The position numbers were made by a program, and so were the translations under genes. Shown here piece by piece: positions 12,601-25,832 of a stretch of DNA of 64,000 bases. The stretch covers positions 372,001-436,000 of the forward strand of contig JAQGEQ010000011.1 of NCBI GenBank assembly GCA_034620365.1, written 5' to 3'. Origin of the DNA: Pegea sp. RAD2-039 (Eukaryota; Chordata; Thaliacea; Salpida; Salpidae). How positions within the stretch are numbered: the first letter of the stretch is position 1; every line of letters begins with the position of its first letter. Below the pieces are notes generated by a model, which was given only the letters and a program-made list of their open reading frames with translations, ran no database searches and was not told the origin of the DNA.

Positions 12601-15600
12601 TTGTTAGCGTTGTGTGCTATGGATAAAATAGAGAGTTGTTTTGAAAAGCAGACAAAGGCAAAAGACATAATACATTTCAAATTTAAAATGATTTGAAATT
12701 TTTTGTATAAAAAAAACTTTTTTTTCGCTTAGTTTGACAAACATAGCTAGTATTGAAAGAACACTTATATTATTTCATTAAATGTTTATCAAGTATCTTT
12801 GCACAGAAAATTTCAATTAAAGAAGAACCTACTAATAAGATCATTCTTTAATCTTTAATGTATCTTTAAAGTAAAAAAATAATTTTCTATTGTACTTATT
12901 GCACCTATATGCCTTTAAAAAAGCACACTTATACATACAAAAGCTGCTTTCTACTATAAGTTTTATACAACAGGATTCAAAGCTTATTTCAACGGTCAAA
13001 AACATTTTTAAGTTAAGTACAACACAGGTATGTTAATGGAAAAAAGCATCAAGAAGCTTTATTAATGCAAAACATCATTTTACAATTCCTAAAGCATATG
13101 GCGCACAACTTCAGACATTAAAGACAACTGTTATAACCAAATGTAAAACCAAATACCTTCGCTGGCTTAAGTCTTTTATTCGTAAAAGTACAATAATCAC
13201 GTAAAAGTCAACTAATGGACTGAAAAGAAAGAACTACATAAAAAAGAATAACGCTTACAATATAAATCTGTAATCGATGATTTTTTGTAGTGATCTTTAA
13301 AGGTGTGACCATCTGAAAGTTTACTAACTTCAAAATGATAAAAAATCTACTGGAAAAACCTTCTCAAAAGAACACTCAGTGTCACTCTCTATAAAGCTTA
13401 TAAGTAGATATCCTAGAATTTTTAATCTAACCAGTCTTGAAATACAAATTATACCTAAAATAATGTTTTAAAATTCATCAGAGGCTTCATTCAATGTTTT
13501 ATACTATATCGATTAATGAAATGCTCCTATTTCATCTATTTATGCCAATTTACAACCAAAATGGTTAAAAAAAGATAATAGATGATAACTATTCGTGAAT
13601 ACTCCTAGAGTATCCTAGAGCGTCAAGTTTAATTTTTTTCTAAAAAACAAAAATACCAGTATTTGACAAGAAGTATCTACACATCTTAAACCTGACAGCT
13701 TATTTCAACTTTGCTTTAAAGACTCACAAAGCCAAATATAAACAAGACTAGACCAAAAAAGTTTTTATAAAAGTAAAAGTAATTCTTACATGTATGCAAT
13801 GAAAATATTTTCTTTCAAATTGTTCTATATTTGAGGATATCAAAGTCGATAGCTACCTCATTTGTATTAAAAAAAAGCTTAATCTATCCTATAAACGTAA
13901 TTAACAAGCCTTCTAGGTTAATTGAGGAACAGATAGATATAATTAATATTACTTTAGTGTAGAGAATTGGTAGAGATAGGATAGTAGAAGAGTAATATAA
14001 AAAGAATAATTATTATCTTTAAAAATTTTGCTTACATAAAACTTTCTGTGAATCAAAACAGTTCTATGAGATTCTTATAAAAACACAAAATAGTAAATTT
14101 ATTAAATTTTGGGCTTTCATAAAAATTTACTTTGATCTCGTTTAAATTGAAAAAAAGTTTCAGTTAAATGAGTAAAAAACTAAAAAATTCCTAAAATTGG
14201 ATTAAACAAATTATTGAAAGATTCATCAGTTGATATTTGAAACCTTTCAAAAGGAAAAAGTAATTTTAAGGCTTTAAGTGTAAAATTTGCCCCCAAACTA
14301 AGTTAAATGATAGAAGATGAACAAATCGATTATCCTCTGTGACTGCAACATTTATTGATAGGAGAAAGCAATCTCTCTGTCATGGTTTGCTTAAAGCTTT
14401 TCTTGACGCTTACGCCAAAATAGCTCTATCCATCTTTTGAATATTACATGCTGACACCTTCTTTGCCAGCTAAGGATCAATTTACAAGCTGTGAAAACGC
14501 CTGGAACAGATTCGGCAATCCTTTTAATTAGCATAAAAAGCCTTTAGCAATTGTTAAAAGTTTTTTTACAGTGCAGTAATTTCCCAGTGGAACTTTTTTA
14601 AGGTAGAAATCTCATTAAATACTATTAAAGTTTCTTAAATCTTACTAAATAATATGATACCTAAGACTGCTAAGACAGTATTTGATATTCCACAAAATAC
14701 CAAATGATTTATAAAACTCAATGCTTCCGATAATGAAAATATAAAATACAGAAAGGTACAAAAAGCAAACTTAAGCATTGCTAGTTTGATAGAAACTTCT
14801 TACCCTGAGAAATTAGGATTGAAAACTGCAAAGAAAAATTTGTGCTCAGGCCAATTCCATTGAGGGTTATAAAGCTGGCATTGCGTCAGCGAAAGGTTCT
14901 TTCCAATCAAAGTGGCAAAAGAAATTTATAAAGCAACGGAAATTTTCAAGTTTATTCTATGTTAAGTAGGAATCAAGTAGGAAGTTTACTTGGTAATATC
15001 ATCAGTTTGATGAAAACAGTTGTTAAAAGAGAAGTCAAAATTTTATTAAGTCAGTTAAATCAGATGGAAGACAGCTTCATGATCTTAGATACTAAATCCT
15101 GATTAGATGCAGTTAAGTTCAGTATCAATTAAATGATTGTCTAACTTTGATGTACATACAAACAAAGAAAAGTTATGAAAGACTAAATCGATAATAAGAA
15201 GCAACTTCTTCTACTACTTTATCGATTAGAGTTTTTAAGTCTCAAGCCAACTCTAGGACAAAGCACACATAAAGCTGTACACATAAAAACAAAATCTTAA
15301 GAGAAAAAAATGAATTTGACGAAGTAAGAGTTTTCGTTTCAAAAACTATTCAACCGCATTTTTTTACTTAACATTTAAATAATTCGTTAGCTAATGAAAT
15401 TCATTCAGTTTTCTTTTTTAAAAATTGTAGTTTAATTACTCTATGTGCTCGCCTCAACTCTTTTATGTAGCAGTCTTTTTCTTGGAACCAATCATTAGCT
15501 ATAAGAAAGTTAGATATTAGTAACTAACTTAAGAATTATAAGATAGTATCAGCTTTGCCAACAGCAACTTTGACATTATTAGCATAACTTAATAACTGTC

Positions 15601-17538
15601 TCATTCATCTAATCTTACTGTAATTACGTTCATCAGATTTATTATTGACACAAGAATATCATCTTTTGTCAGTGATGAAGATAACCTCTATATTGTTATA
15701 GTGCCACATATACCTAATTATTCTTGCGTCTATCATCAGGATAATTTTCAACAGTAGTAATTCGCTGACAGGCCTATTTAACCTCATAAATAATAGAAAA
15801 ATTAAAACTCAGTGCTTCAGAGTGATTTCTTTGGTATCAAATTGTCCTTTGAGTGATTAATGTTAACTTCATCATTCTAGTTTTTACTTTGCACTGCTCT
15901 TAAAAAACTGGCCATGATTACAAACTTAATGTAAGCTTGTTATACCCACTCTTCAAGAAAATATTGTTTGTAGTAAAATGGGGATTAATTGACTTGATAG
16001 AGATTTTAGTGGATATTTCTATTCAAACACTTTCCAAAATGTTTTCATTTGCCGTGGAAAATATTCTTTGGAAAATAGTTGTTTTAAATCAGTGAATTTG
16101 TTTACTTCATTAACTTTTAGCGTTTAGGTTTTCTTACGTGAGTGCTTATAGCAGTTTAGATTAAGGTGCGGTCATGTGACTAATTTAGTTGACAGCAAAG
16201 GGTTTGGTGGTAATTGCTATAAAGTAGACACTGAAAGCGAATCAGAAATTTTTCAATCAAATATGAAGTCACATATAAAGCTGTTGAGTTTACAATTAGT
16301 TGTTTAGTTTTTTATTTTAATAAAATTAAGTTTTTAAATTATGCATAATACCAAAAATATTTAAAACAAGTTTTTAAAGTTAAATATCTCTACTACTAAG
16401 TATTCGAGAAAAAAAAAACTATTAACCACCATAAAACTTTTGTTTAAAAAATTGATTTATACTTTTTCTAAAAGAAAAAAAGTTGTAGTCAATATTTATA
16501 AACTTCTTATAAGTTGTTATTATTCAAAACATCACTTGGTAAACAAATAATTTTTTCTTTCTTTTCTCAAGCAAACGTTTCTGTTTTATCATAAACAATA
16601 TATTTTCAGTAAGTCTAATTATAGAAATAATGAGAATATGTAAACAATTATAAAATGTTTCGTTACTAAACACAGAAGCAGTGATAAATCAAACCGTCAA
16701 CTTAATTTAAAACAAAGTTATATCAAAAATGATAAATCAGTTAAAAAATAAAATTTCTAAATATTTTACATAGCTAGTTGGTAATTGTAAAATCAATATT
16801 AAACATATATAGAGAAAAGAAGATTACCATGCATAGCTCATAAAATAAAAGAATTCAGTAAAATAGCTGTTACGATAGTAATCTAAGTTTTTAATTATGT
16901 CGGATGCTTTTTCAAAATTTGCACGCCATTTAAAAACTTTATCATTTTTCAAAACTAATTTTCTAACCTCTTTATCTTCATAATACGGATCAGGATCTTT
17001 TAAAGGATAACATCTACAGTCATCAGGAACATCACCCTGTAAGTATTCAGGAAGATTTTTTCCTTGTTCAAGATCAAGATTAGGATGTAAAGATTTTCCA
17101 GATGATTTATCGCAATCATCTTCCTGTTCAAATGATAAGTGGACTTTTTTATTTCGTTTTTTTGAATGATAAAAATTACATTTTTACTCGGCTTAGTGAT
17201 TAATGTAACGATTTGACAGAATTAGATTCAAGATCGCATATAAGCGACTACGATAAAACTATTCGAATTCAGAATAAAGACACCACAAAATTACGACGAG
17301 AATAATGTTTATTTTTATGTAAATAATAATTAATAGTCTAAATGATGATGTCAACAAGAAAAATCTTTAAGACCCTCAAAAGATTGAAACACAACAATAA
17401 TCTAATTCATGGCAAATAGTACTTGACAATAAAGTTTTTAGTTTAGTAGTTTACCTTTTTCTGTAAGTTTTTTCCTTCCTCAATAATTTCAGGTGTAAGT
17501 TTCTGAATATCAACTTCTAGTAGTGTCAGTGTAGACAT
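640..17538 (-). CDS. Voltage-gated sodium channel alpha subunit, N-terminal part (domain I and I-II linker), runs off the left edge
   Basis: This gene encodes the pore-forming subunit of a plasma-membrane voltage-gated Na+ channel, which carries the action-potential upstroke. The 18 exons in transcript order are 17538-17455, 17123-16828, 10653-10561, 10109-9981, 9398-9283, 9061-8905, 8407-8260, 7803-7689, 7532-7475, 6960-6819, 6748-6626, 6426-6313, 5709-5542, 4478-4259, 2932-2843, 2623-2517, 1483-1315 and 737-640. They total 2427 nt, exactly 809 codons, with every splice phase matching. Residues 1-125 are the cytosolic N-terminus, about 126-487 domain I (S1-S6 with pore) and 488-809 the I-II linker. 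Diagnostic stretches are the S4 segment [10 protein letters not shown], the pore QDFWENLY and the S6 [20 protein letters not shown]. The start is the ATG directly after a 3' splice site. The last exon, reaching KLCIWECF, ends in a good donor (GTAAGA), so domains II-IV lie outside the window. The linker motifs favour a chordate Nav1 channel over an insect para-like one. Identification is very secure; exact first exon and isoforms are not. Confidence 0.97.
2135..2160. repeat. ATT/TTA trinucleotide microsatellite
   Basis: About eight tandem TTA units in the intron between the exons at 2623-2517 and 1483-1315. Neutral simple repeat; likely polymorphic in length. Confidence 0.85.
2645..2656. promoter_or_regulatory. 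Perfect palindrome GATTACGTAATC in a Na+ channel intron
   Basis: This 12-bp perfect palindrome has TTACGTAA at its core, the consensus for PAR-bZIP/E4BP4-type factors. It lies just upstream (in transcript direction) of the exon at 2623-2517. Function is inferred from the motif only. Confidence 0.3.
3030..3037. promoter_or_regulatory. Full cAMP-response element (TGACGTCA) in a Na+ channel intron
   Basis: An exact 8-bp CRE palindrome about 100 bp upstream, in transcript direction, of the exon at 2932-2843. With the bZIP palindrome at 2645 it may mark an internal enhancer, but chance occurrence cannot be excluded. Confidence 0.3.
6626..9061 (-). other. Na+ channel domain I S5, extracellular loop, selectivity filter and S6
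   Basis: Exon 9061-8905 covers S4-S5 and S5 ([20 protein letters not shown]). Exons 8407-8260, 7803-7689 and 7532-7475 cover the extracellular turret, with paired cysteines and N-glycosylation sequons NLS, NYT and NET. Exon 6960-6819 holds the pore helix and filter [13 protein letters not shown]. Asp438 is the domain I residue of the DEKA sodium filter and Phe439 is the adjacent aromatic. Exon 6748-6626 holds S6 ([20 protein letters not shown]), almost identical to vertebrate channels. The filter Asp and S6 are intact, so nothing here suggests a pseudogene. Confidence 0.96.
9283..10653 (-). other. Na+ channel domain I voltage sensor exons (S1-S4)
   Basis: Exon 10653-10561 supplies S1 ([15 protein letters not shown]) and the start of S2. 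Exon 10109-9981 supplies [10 protein letters not shown] (S2 with its conserved Glu) and [13 protein letters not shown] (S3 with its conserved Asp). Exon 9398-9283 supplies the S3-S4 loop and S4. S4 carries Arg224, Arg227, Arg230 and Lys233 at every third position, the same four-charge pattern as vertebrate domain I. Exon 4 is exactly 129 nt, which as I recall equals the matching human SCN exon, and exon 3 is 93 nt against 90. That points to intron positions kept since the chordate ancestor. No second, mutually exclusive copy of the S4 exon was seen in the flanking introns. Confidence 0.95.
10654..16827 (-). other. Long (6.2 kb) intron 2 of the Na+ channel gene
   Basis: This is AT-rich, stop-dense sequence on both strands, with no exon-like block and no recognisable element. 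It is by far the longest intron in the gene. Its donor is GTAATC and its acceptor TTAATAG, so it is GT-AG. First long introns often hold enhancers, but no motif cluster stood out by eye. Confidence 0.8.
16828..17538 (-). other. Na+ channel exons 1-2: cytosolic N-terminus up to the start of S1
   Basis: Exon 1 (17538-17455) gives residues 1-28, with [11 protein letters not shown] in the place of the N-terminal helix of vertebrate Nav (the FTPESL...IEQRIAEEK region), much shortened. Exon 2 (17123-16828) contains [17 protein letters not shown] and [19 protein letters not shown], which line up with the vertebrate DLEAGKNLP...GDIP and PLEDLDPYY blocks. It then runs into S1 (FFYFMSYA). The canonical NPIRK block just before S1 is not conserved ([11 protein letters not shown] stands there). 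Exon 1 ends AAG|GTAAAC and exon 2 ends TG|GTAATC. Both are GT donors. Confidence 0.93.
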
Positions 17539-20500
17539 CTTAAAAGAAGCTAGTAGGCATCAGTAGTTGATGAAATGCTAGAAGGCACAATCCCTAAAGT
17601 TCCTTTTCTTAAGAGCTTAATCTTAATAATTAAGTCATACCAATAAAATATTGACGTAAATAGCAACGTTACTTTCTTAGTTTCTTACAAAGCTTTCTAA
17701 GGATAAAATTGTTTCTGTAAAGTGATAAAAGATAAAAAAAAATGGTTTGAGGTTCTTAAGTATTACTTAATTAGAAAAAAATATAAAAAAATATCCAAGT
17801 AATAATTAAAAGTTGAACATCTTCAAAAAGATAGTAGTTTTTTAAAGTTAATTATACAAAAATAATCGTAAATGAAAGTTTATAATCCAATTAATTATTT
17901 CATTACTTTGAAGTAGACTAAGATACGATTATAAAATGCTAAAAATTTGCTTTGATATTCAAATATAAATTCAGTGATCTGGTACAGTATATAAAGATTT
18001 ACCAATATTACCACTCTTTCAGGACATGAAAAGTTTTCCTTAAATTTAGTCAACAAGTTTCCCTAACTACTTTCAAAATTCAAAAGTTATATAGGTTACA
18101 AATGCGTTTTTATTTCTATTTAGCATGAAAAAGATTACATCTTGATTGTATTTCTTTGATTAAGATTTTTTAATGTTTTCAAAAAAAAACTTATGTTGTC
18201 AACGAGGAAATCTATAACTTTTAACAACAAGCAGTTGAAATTTTGAAGGTACATGATTATCAGAAAATAAAGTTTTTCTATAACCAATGTTATGTTTGAA
18301 AAATAATAAAAACAATTATAACATTTACCGAAGTTTTTTCTTAGTAAATCAACGTAAAGCGCTGAATAGTTTTTGTAGTCAATAAGTTGTAAAATTTAAT
18401 TTTATTTATTTAAACATAAGTTGTTTACTTGTCTGGTTATAAACAGCCTTTCCAAATAAAAGTCTTTTTTGTGAATTAAATTTCACTTATGATTATAATA
18501 ATTGTAAATAAAAGTTTTCAAATAAAAAGATTTCGAAGCAGTTTTGAAACGAAGGCTAGATCTATTTTCAGCATTTTGTATATAAACCAAATAGGCTAGT
18601 TGTTACAATATGTTTTCTTAAAAATTAATCTTCAAAATAGCAAGACTGTTATCTTAGAAAAAAATCAGAAAATAAGTTAGTGGTCTGTCTGCTATACAAC
18701 TATGAAAAAATTGAAGGTCCTCAACAGCTTTAACAAAAGTAGATTTTTTGAAATAATTTTCAGTGATAAATATAAATCGCTACATCGGTTTTCAACTAAA
18801 ATCCGTATTTAAAAGTTATTTTTAGTCAAAGTAGGTTGTTTTTATTGACCAATAAGAACGTAAAACGTACAAAAGTGAATACAATTATATTTTCTCTTGA
18901 GCCCTAAGTTAAGTAATAACTTTAAAATGGCAAGTATTCAATTTTGTCAAATATTATCACTTTTGGATACAGGCATGCACTATTTGGTTGTGGTTACAGC
19001 CTAAAAACCTGCCAATAAAATTACAAAACAGTTTTCATTTCAAACAATATAATGTTTCATGAAATTCTTATTTTAATATAGTTCTAATGATTTCAAGCTA
19101 CATTCTTCTATTTAAAAACTTTATTTTTTATAAAGTGATGGAAACAATTTAAAAAAGTTGTTGTAAAAACTTAGCAAAGACAAATTACTTATAAGCTACA
19201 TTAAAAATATTAAAAAGTAGTTATTGCCTCTAAGACCATTCAACTGTGTAAAATTTTAATTAATGCCTTTTTAACGTGAAACAACCAAACGAAATGAACA
19301 GTTTTACAAGCAAATTTTGATGGTATATGCTGATTTTGATATACATAATAAGCGTCAATAAGAAATAAACCACAAAAGACATTTACCCAGCTATTTAATT
19401 AGCTATTAAACGTAATACTGAATAAATTTTGCTCTTTGAAATCAAAATCATAACTTTTCACAGATTTCATACTATTTTGAGAACTAACAACTGATTGTAA
19501 ATATTTTTGTTTAATGATAGGAATGGTCGTAAGATTTAACCTCCATAGCACTGTATATGCATTGAATTATTCAAACGACTGATCTTTAAAAAATCGTTAA
19601 TCTTGTTAGCTGAAGATAAACTAAGACGGGAAGAAACATTTTATCTTTAACATTTCATAAATTCATTTGTTCACAATATTTTCATTTACATCTAAATCAT
19701 TTCTACCCAAGAAACACCAAAAATGAGTTCTTACTTTTTTGTCTTTCTGCGACTCAACTTTCAAAAGAAACATTTATTTTAAAAGCCATTTTTGTAACAA
19801 TCACAACTATACATTTCACTACAAAAGTTGTAAACACATCTCAGCTTTCAACTTCTATGTTGGCTGTGTCTAACAGTATCAGAGCTAATTTGCTGATTGA
19901 GATAAATCAACTTCAATTGGTCTGATGGCTAAGTTCAGCAAAACGGCCTAGGGCGAAATTTATAGGAAGCCGAATATTTGCGGTTTTAACTAAAAACAAA
20001 CAATTGACTTAAGATCTTATTTCATTAAATCGAAGAAAAAAAATATATCTTGATTAATTTCATGATTATTAAGGTAACTTATAATTGGTTTTGTTTAAAG
20101 AAAAATAATCAATTTTAGTAACCATTCCACCAAATTTCTTGAGTTTCCGATTTCTATTAAACTGCTTGCAGCAATGCAATGGAAAAGGAAAGACCTCATC
20201 GTGAATAATTGATGAAGGTAAAGCCCTTGCCACAGCCGACAGCTCTTTGCTTCGTTATAGTAGCTCTGTGTTTCAACAAAAAACTTCATTTCTTTTACAT
20301 TGTTGTCATTACCACTTAACTTTCTAAAAACTCATTTTAAACTTTGCTAGCTTTTTTAGACTTTAGTCCTTTCCACAAATGATACTTGTTAGTAAATAAA
20401 ATAACCAAGCAATTTTTATATCTTAAATTCTTGGTATAAATCTGCTTGCCACTTTATCTGACTTTTAAATACTTTCTTTCTCTTTTGTAACATATACCAG

Positions 20501-21010
20501 CAATCATCTAACTGAAATCATTGAAAACTTGTCTAAATTGATTTTCCTGGCTTTACTTTGAGACAAATACATGTAGTCACAATATGATTACCTAAGTAGT
20601 GAAAGGTGCTGAACATGTTGAAAAAGTCGTACAGTCTTTCTATGTCTATCAAACCCATTTTTTTCTTTTTCTCTCTTGTAGTATGTACACCCTTTTTCAT
20701 ATTTAAACGCAAATGCTCGCATAGCACAACCTGCATGCCAAAGAAAAACGTCATTTATTGAGTTGAATAAGATGAAGCTTTAGATTAAGTAACCTATAAC
20801 CTATACAATTGCTATAGCTTAAACAGCTACTTTTATTTAAAAAAAAACTTGCTTTGCTGAACAAAACAGTAATTACTTTGTAGTTAATATGTCTAGGTCA
20901 TTTATTTTGATATTGAGTTGTTGGTTTTATACAAATAAGTTGACTCTGCTTTAAGTCCTTGTATAATTTCTTTTTTCTTTATTTTATTGTAAGTTTAAAA
21001 ATATATGTGA

Positions 21011-21058
21011 ACATAAATAGATAAATAGATAAATAAATAAATAAATAAATAAATAAAG
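21011..21058. repeat. Tetranucleotide microsatellite (ATAG/ATAA units)
   Basis: Tandem units that begin as imperfect ATAG/ATAA and become pure AAAT, roughly eleven copies. The graded change of unit is typical of a microsatellite that mutated from one motif to another. Confidence 0.9.
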
Positions 21059-24000
21059 CGAATCGTAAATAAAAGTATATATCTTAAGTAAATACTTTAT
21101 TTTTAACAGAAACTTTGTGTCTTGTGATGGTGATTAAAAAGCAATATCAATTAAGGTAAGGCCACCTCAGCCTTAAATGCTGACATTTGATGGTTTTGCT
21201 TTACAAATTTCAAGCAAAAACAAATTTAATCTTTCTTTTTCAAAAAAAACTTTTTTAATTTTTGTCATCCTTCAAGTTTTTAAAACCTAATAAACTTCAA
21301 GTGACAACTGTTTTAATATGTAAAAGATAGACGTTTACTAAATCATGTTTACTTTCATTGAAACTTATTATTTAAGTAAAATAAAACAAGAGAAAACCAT
21401 AATTTTCAGAAAACCATTTTTTCCAACAAAAAGTAAACTTTTCAATACAGCTAAAACAATAGAGACAAAACACAAAATAAAGACAAACTAGCAAAGTTAT
21501 TTTATGGAACTAGGCTATTGATAACAATTAAAAAAGACTCAAAACTAATAAAATATTTTTTACACTATACTTTCACATATAAACACATCATCTATTTTAT
21601 TTATATACGATTAGGAAAATAGAACTGACACCTAATTTTTAGTAGTTGGTTCTTTGACTAACAATAGATAAAAATTAAGTGGTGACTTCTTAATGAAACC
21701 GCAATCTTTGAGAGGTATGAGTACATTTTTAAGTGACAAATAAAGACTTGATTCCCTTTTCAAACATTTGGTTTTGACGTACCATTTAAAAGATTATCTT
21801 TGTATGTTAACATCTGCAAACAAACTTATAGATGGACTCGCCGATAACATTAATAAAGTATATTATATCATTGACAGAACTTTGCTAGTACGCAGAAAAT
21901 GTATTTTTGGCTTTTAATGTTTTTCTACAAATGTTATGTGAAATTGAGTGTGGAAAGTTTGTATAAGGTGTTGATCTAAAATCGGTTTTTTGCATAACAA
22001 ATAGTTTAGTGATGAATATTCAAGCACATATCCGTATTTTGTTTAAGCTCTAATTAGTAAAGAAATTTAGTACATATTTATAAAGTTTTGCTAATTTATT
22101 CTAGAATCAATCAACTTTCAGCATTCATATTTTTATTTGCACTTGATATTTTTTGTATACAAAGCTGTCTAGATAAGATATTTAATTTGATGATAAAACC
22201 AGTTTAATTTTACTTAAAAGAATAGAACTCAAAATCTTTTTCCAGCATTTTATGAAAATATCTTTTCACTAACGCCTATGTTAAAACACATATTTTTATC
22301 AGATATAATAAAACACACTTTGTTTCAGACAAGTTTATTTATAAATAACTCATTCAATTAAATACTTGGATAAAATCCTTAAGATGATATCTTTAAGTCT
22401 TTCATAACTTTGATAATGAAATGATTAAATTACTGTTATGACATTTTAATAAGTTAAACGAAATACTTCCAGCTTAATATTTATAAATAACTACTTTAAA
22501 TTAAAACAAGATAAACTACTGTAGACAGTAAAAAAAATACTTTTAAATCATAAATGATTTTAATATGTTAATATTGTTTCTTCATACGACTTAACTAGTA
22601 ATCAAATTTTCTGATCATAGCTTCGATCGATCAAACTAAATATAGATATCTACAAAACACAAAACTCATTTTCTTAACTCATATTATCACATAATCATCT
22701 TTTTTTAAATAAACAAATAAATAAAAGGACTGTATTTAACCAAAGTTATGTGAAGCTAATTCTAGTTTTCTCAACTTATTTATATTACTAGTTGCTAGAG
22801 AGCTTTCCTATAATTTTTTATCACTATTTCAAAACAGTCAGTGCTGTTTTATTATGCAACTTATTAATATTTTATTTACTTTACCTACTTTTTTCATCAG
22901 TGTTATGAGCAGTTGAATGTTTCACAAACCAGCTTGACGTTTAGTTTCAAAATAAAATAGAATAGTTAATCTTTATTCTCTTAATCATTATTTTAGTTTT
23001 CTATCATAACATTGAATCATTTTTCTTTATTTGGAGGAATTATACTTCTATTTATAACTTCTTTATTGTAGTAGCTATTTATACCTGTCTTTAAACGCCA
23101 ATTAAGTTGTTTATTATGATTTATCATTTGATATATTTATTTTAAATATTACGAACAAGATTTAATAACATAACAAAAACTTATTATATTTTAAAAGTAA
23201 TACACAGTATATAATTTGAACAAAAAGCATCTATCTTTATACTTCTAATAGACATTTGTGTAATTGAGCATTTCTTTAAGGTTTATAAATTGAGTTTTTT
23301 AACGTACATGAATATAAAAATTTCTTTTAAAGAATAGGTCAAAAGTATAAGACGTTTTAAAAGAAAGTGGTCTCTTCTGGTTTTAAAGTGTTAGAAAGGC
23401 AACTTTAAAAGTAGTGTTGAAAGAAACTCATCAAACAGAACTAGCTTTATTAAAAACAAAGTATTAACTAAAAGAAGTCTGTTTGATCTATTAATCTAAA
23501 TTGTTCTTCTTTACTTTATATTGAGTGAAATTGAACGTTCACAGTATGTCATTCTTAGTTTAGAACAATAAATCTTAAAAATTTGATCTGGTAAAATTCA
23601 ACTCATTTTTAACATTTTTATGTTGACTCTGTATTTTAATTTTTTTAATAAGTATAAAACACATGGTGATAAACAAATTAAATTGCTGTTGCTTTAAAGC
23701 AACATTCTTCAGAATACAAACTTTATTTACACTACTTGCTATGTCATTTTTAAACGTTTTTTGCAACAGTTATTTTGTAGACTGCACTTCTTACTTAACA
23801 TCAAAAACATAGTTTTTTTACAGTGTGTTCATCTATTTTTCATACCTTTAATATTACTTTAACCATTGATTTCACATTTTCTAAATTATTAGCAAGTATC
23901 TAAATTAGAAATAATTATATTTCAGCATTATTAAAAGATTTCTTCTGATTATAAAGTGATTACTTCAGCATCTTCAAAAGTAAGAGCTCAAAAATAACTT

Positions 24001-25607
24001 TTATTTTAGTCGCAAGTTATTTTCAGTAGCTTAACCGAAATCAAATTAAATTGTGATTTAATAATAAATAGAAGCATCAAAACGTAATTTGCTTTTAAAT
24101 ATTATAGAGGTTGGTTCATTGTAAAAGATAATAAAAGATAAAGTTTTAATAACTTTATAAAAATACTTATGTCCATTAAGTGTTATCAGAAAATGAAACT
24201 ATAAAAATGATTCAAGGTATCTGATAAAGTTTTAATAGATTAACAGGCTAGCTTAAAAGTTAAAATTATAAAGCATTTATAAAGAAAGTCGAGTTAAAGT
24301 CAGGTTGTAAGCTTCTTTGCTACATAGACGTCATATTTATTTTGATTTATAGGAACATATTTTTCTGTTCTTGTCATTTATTTGATAATCTAACTCATTA
24401 TTTTTGTAATCAAATCTTAAATAGATTTTAAAATGTGATTATCAAAAACTACTTACAAATTGTTTCTCTGCCAACACTAATATTTCAAAAATAAATACCC
24501 CTTAAGATATAATTGAACTTCTGTAAGAACTTTGTAAAATAAAAACTAATTCTATTAATGTTAAAATAAAATGACATTCAAGCATTCACTATGCCCAATT
24601 AGTTAATTAAATGTTTGAATATACAAGTACTGTGTCAATTATTTTATCAACAGTTTGAACTATTCATTTAAATCATTCTGCAAAATAGACTTAAAATATG
24701 ATTTGTAAGCAATTTAACAAACAAATGTTTTTATAAACCTTTTTAGTTGCATCGGTATTTAAGTTTAAACTTAGATAGTTATTATCAAAAAGGTTAAGAA
24801 AGCTGTTCTCTATCTAAGTGAGTTGTTAAATCATTCTTAATTTTGAGAATTCGGTCAAATTAAACGGATTGAAATATTAGTAGCTTGCGAACAAGACAGT
24901 ATTTGCTAATTTAGCGGCAAGCTAATTGATACTTTTTACTTTAACTACAGATGAGAATATCATAATTAGCTGGGTCTGTTAGAGTATATTGTACCATTAA
25001 CATCTTTGTAAGATTCTATATTAAACATTAATATTTTTATTAGTATTTGTTTGATTAAAAGTTAATCTAAAAACTCCTGTTTGTAATTTAGAGGTTAATT
25101 TAAAAACTGTCATAAGTGATGATCAAGAGAGAGATAAGCAACCGTTTAAAGTTGGAATTCTGACTGAAAATCATTACTTCAATGGGATTTATTAATAAAT
25201 TAATTGATCAAAGCTAATTTAAACTTTTGACTTGTTACTCAGCCCTTGCTGATTTGATGTATACTTTCAAACAGATCTGTTTTGTCACATGAGTACATTA
25301 AACAGAAGCAAAAAGTTTAAAGCAAGAACGATGCGAGCGAATCCAAAATATGGTTTGATAGTAAGTTCGAAAACATACTAATGAGTAAGAATAAAAATGC
25401 TGATCACTTTTAACAACGAAAACACGAGGAATAAGAGAAGAAACATATATTTGCAGGATGCGACAGACATGTGTAAAAGCAACAAAACACTCATTCAAAT
25501 ATATAACAGCATTTCAATTATTGAAGTTTATAATTTGCTACAAAATCTATTTACATTTTGTGAACTTTTTACAACCTATACTATTGATTTAATTAAAAAA
25601 TTGAACA

Positions 25608-25613
25608 TTTATT
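25608..25613 (-). terminator. Candidate YLPM1 polyadenylation signal (AATAAA on the minus strand)
   Basis: TTTATT on the plus strand reads AATAAA in the transcript about 220 nt past the YLPM1 stop codon. In DNA this AT-rich the hexamer is frequent by chance, so confidence is low. Confidence 0.25.
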
Positions 25614-25832
25614 CAAAGTATGTACTCAGGGCTAAATATTAGACTCATCAAAAGATGAAACAGTTAGTTTTTAGGACCACAAGATATTTCTAAATTACAG
25701 ATGAGTTTTTAGAAGAACAGACATAAAATTGAGACTTCTTGCTTCTTTTAATTTAATTTGCAAATAATCAGAAATTAATTAAGAAAGACCCTTACAGCTT
25801 TACAATTGGAACCAGGAAACCATTTAACCAGT

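Larger units (their letters stand above)
17539..25832. other. Intergenic region between the Na+ channel 5' end and YLPM1 3' end
   Basis: I see no supported protein-coding exon in these 8.3 kb. Short open frames (for example near 20095-20289, 20533-20754 and 25397-25642) lack splice context and family resemblance. The region should contain the Na+ channel promoter and any 5'UTR exon, plus the YLPM1 polyadenylation site at its right end. Confidence 0.7.

Noticed and set aside
20095..20289. 64-codon minus-strand frame in the Na+ channel/YLPM1 gap
   Set aside because: Short, unlike any family I know, and without donor or acceptor context.
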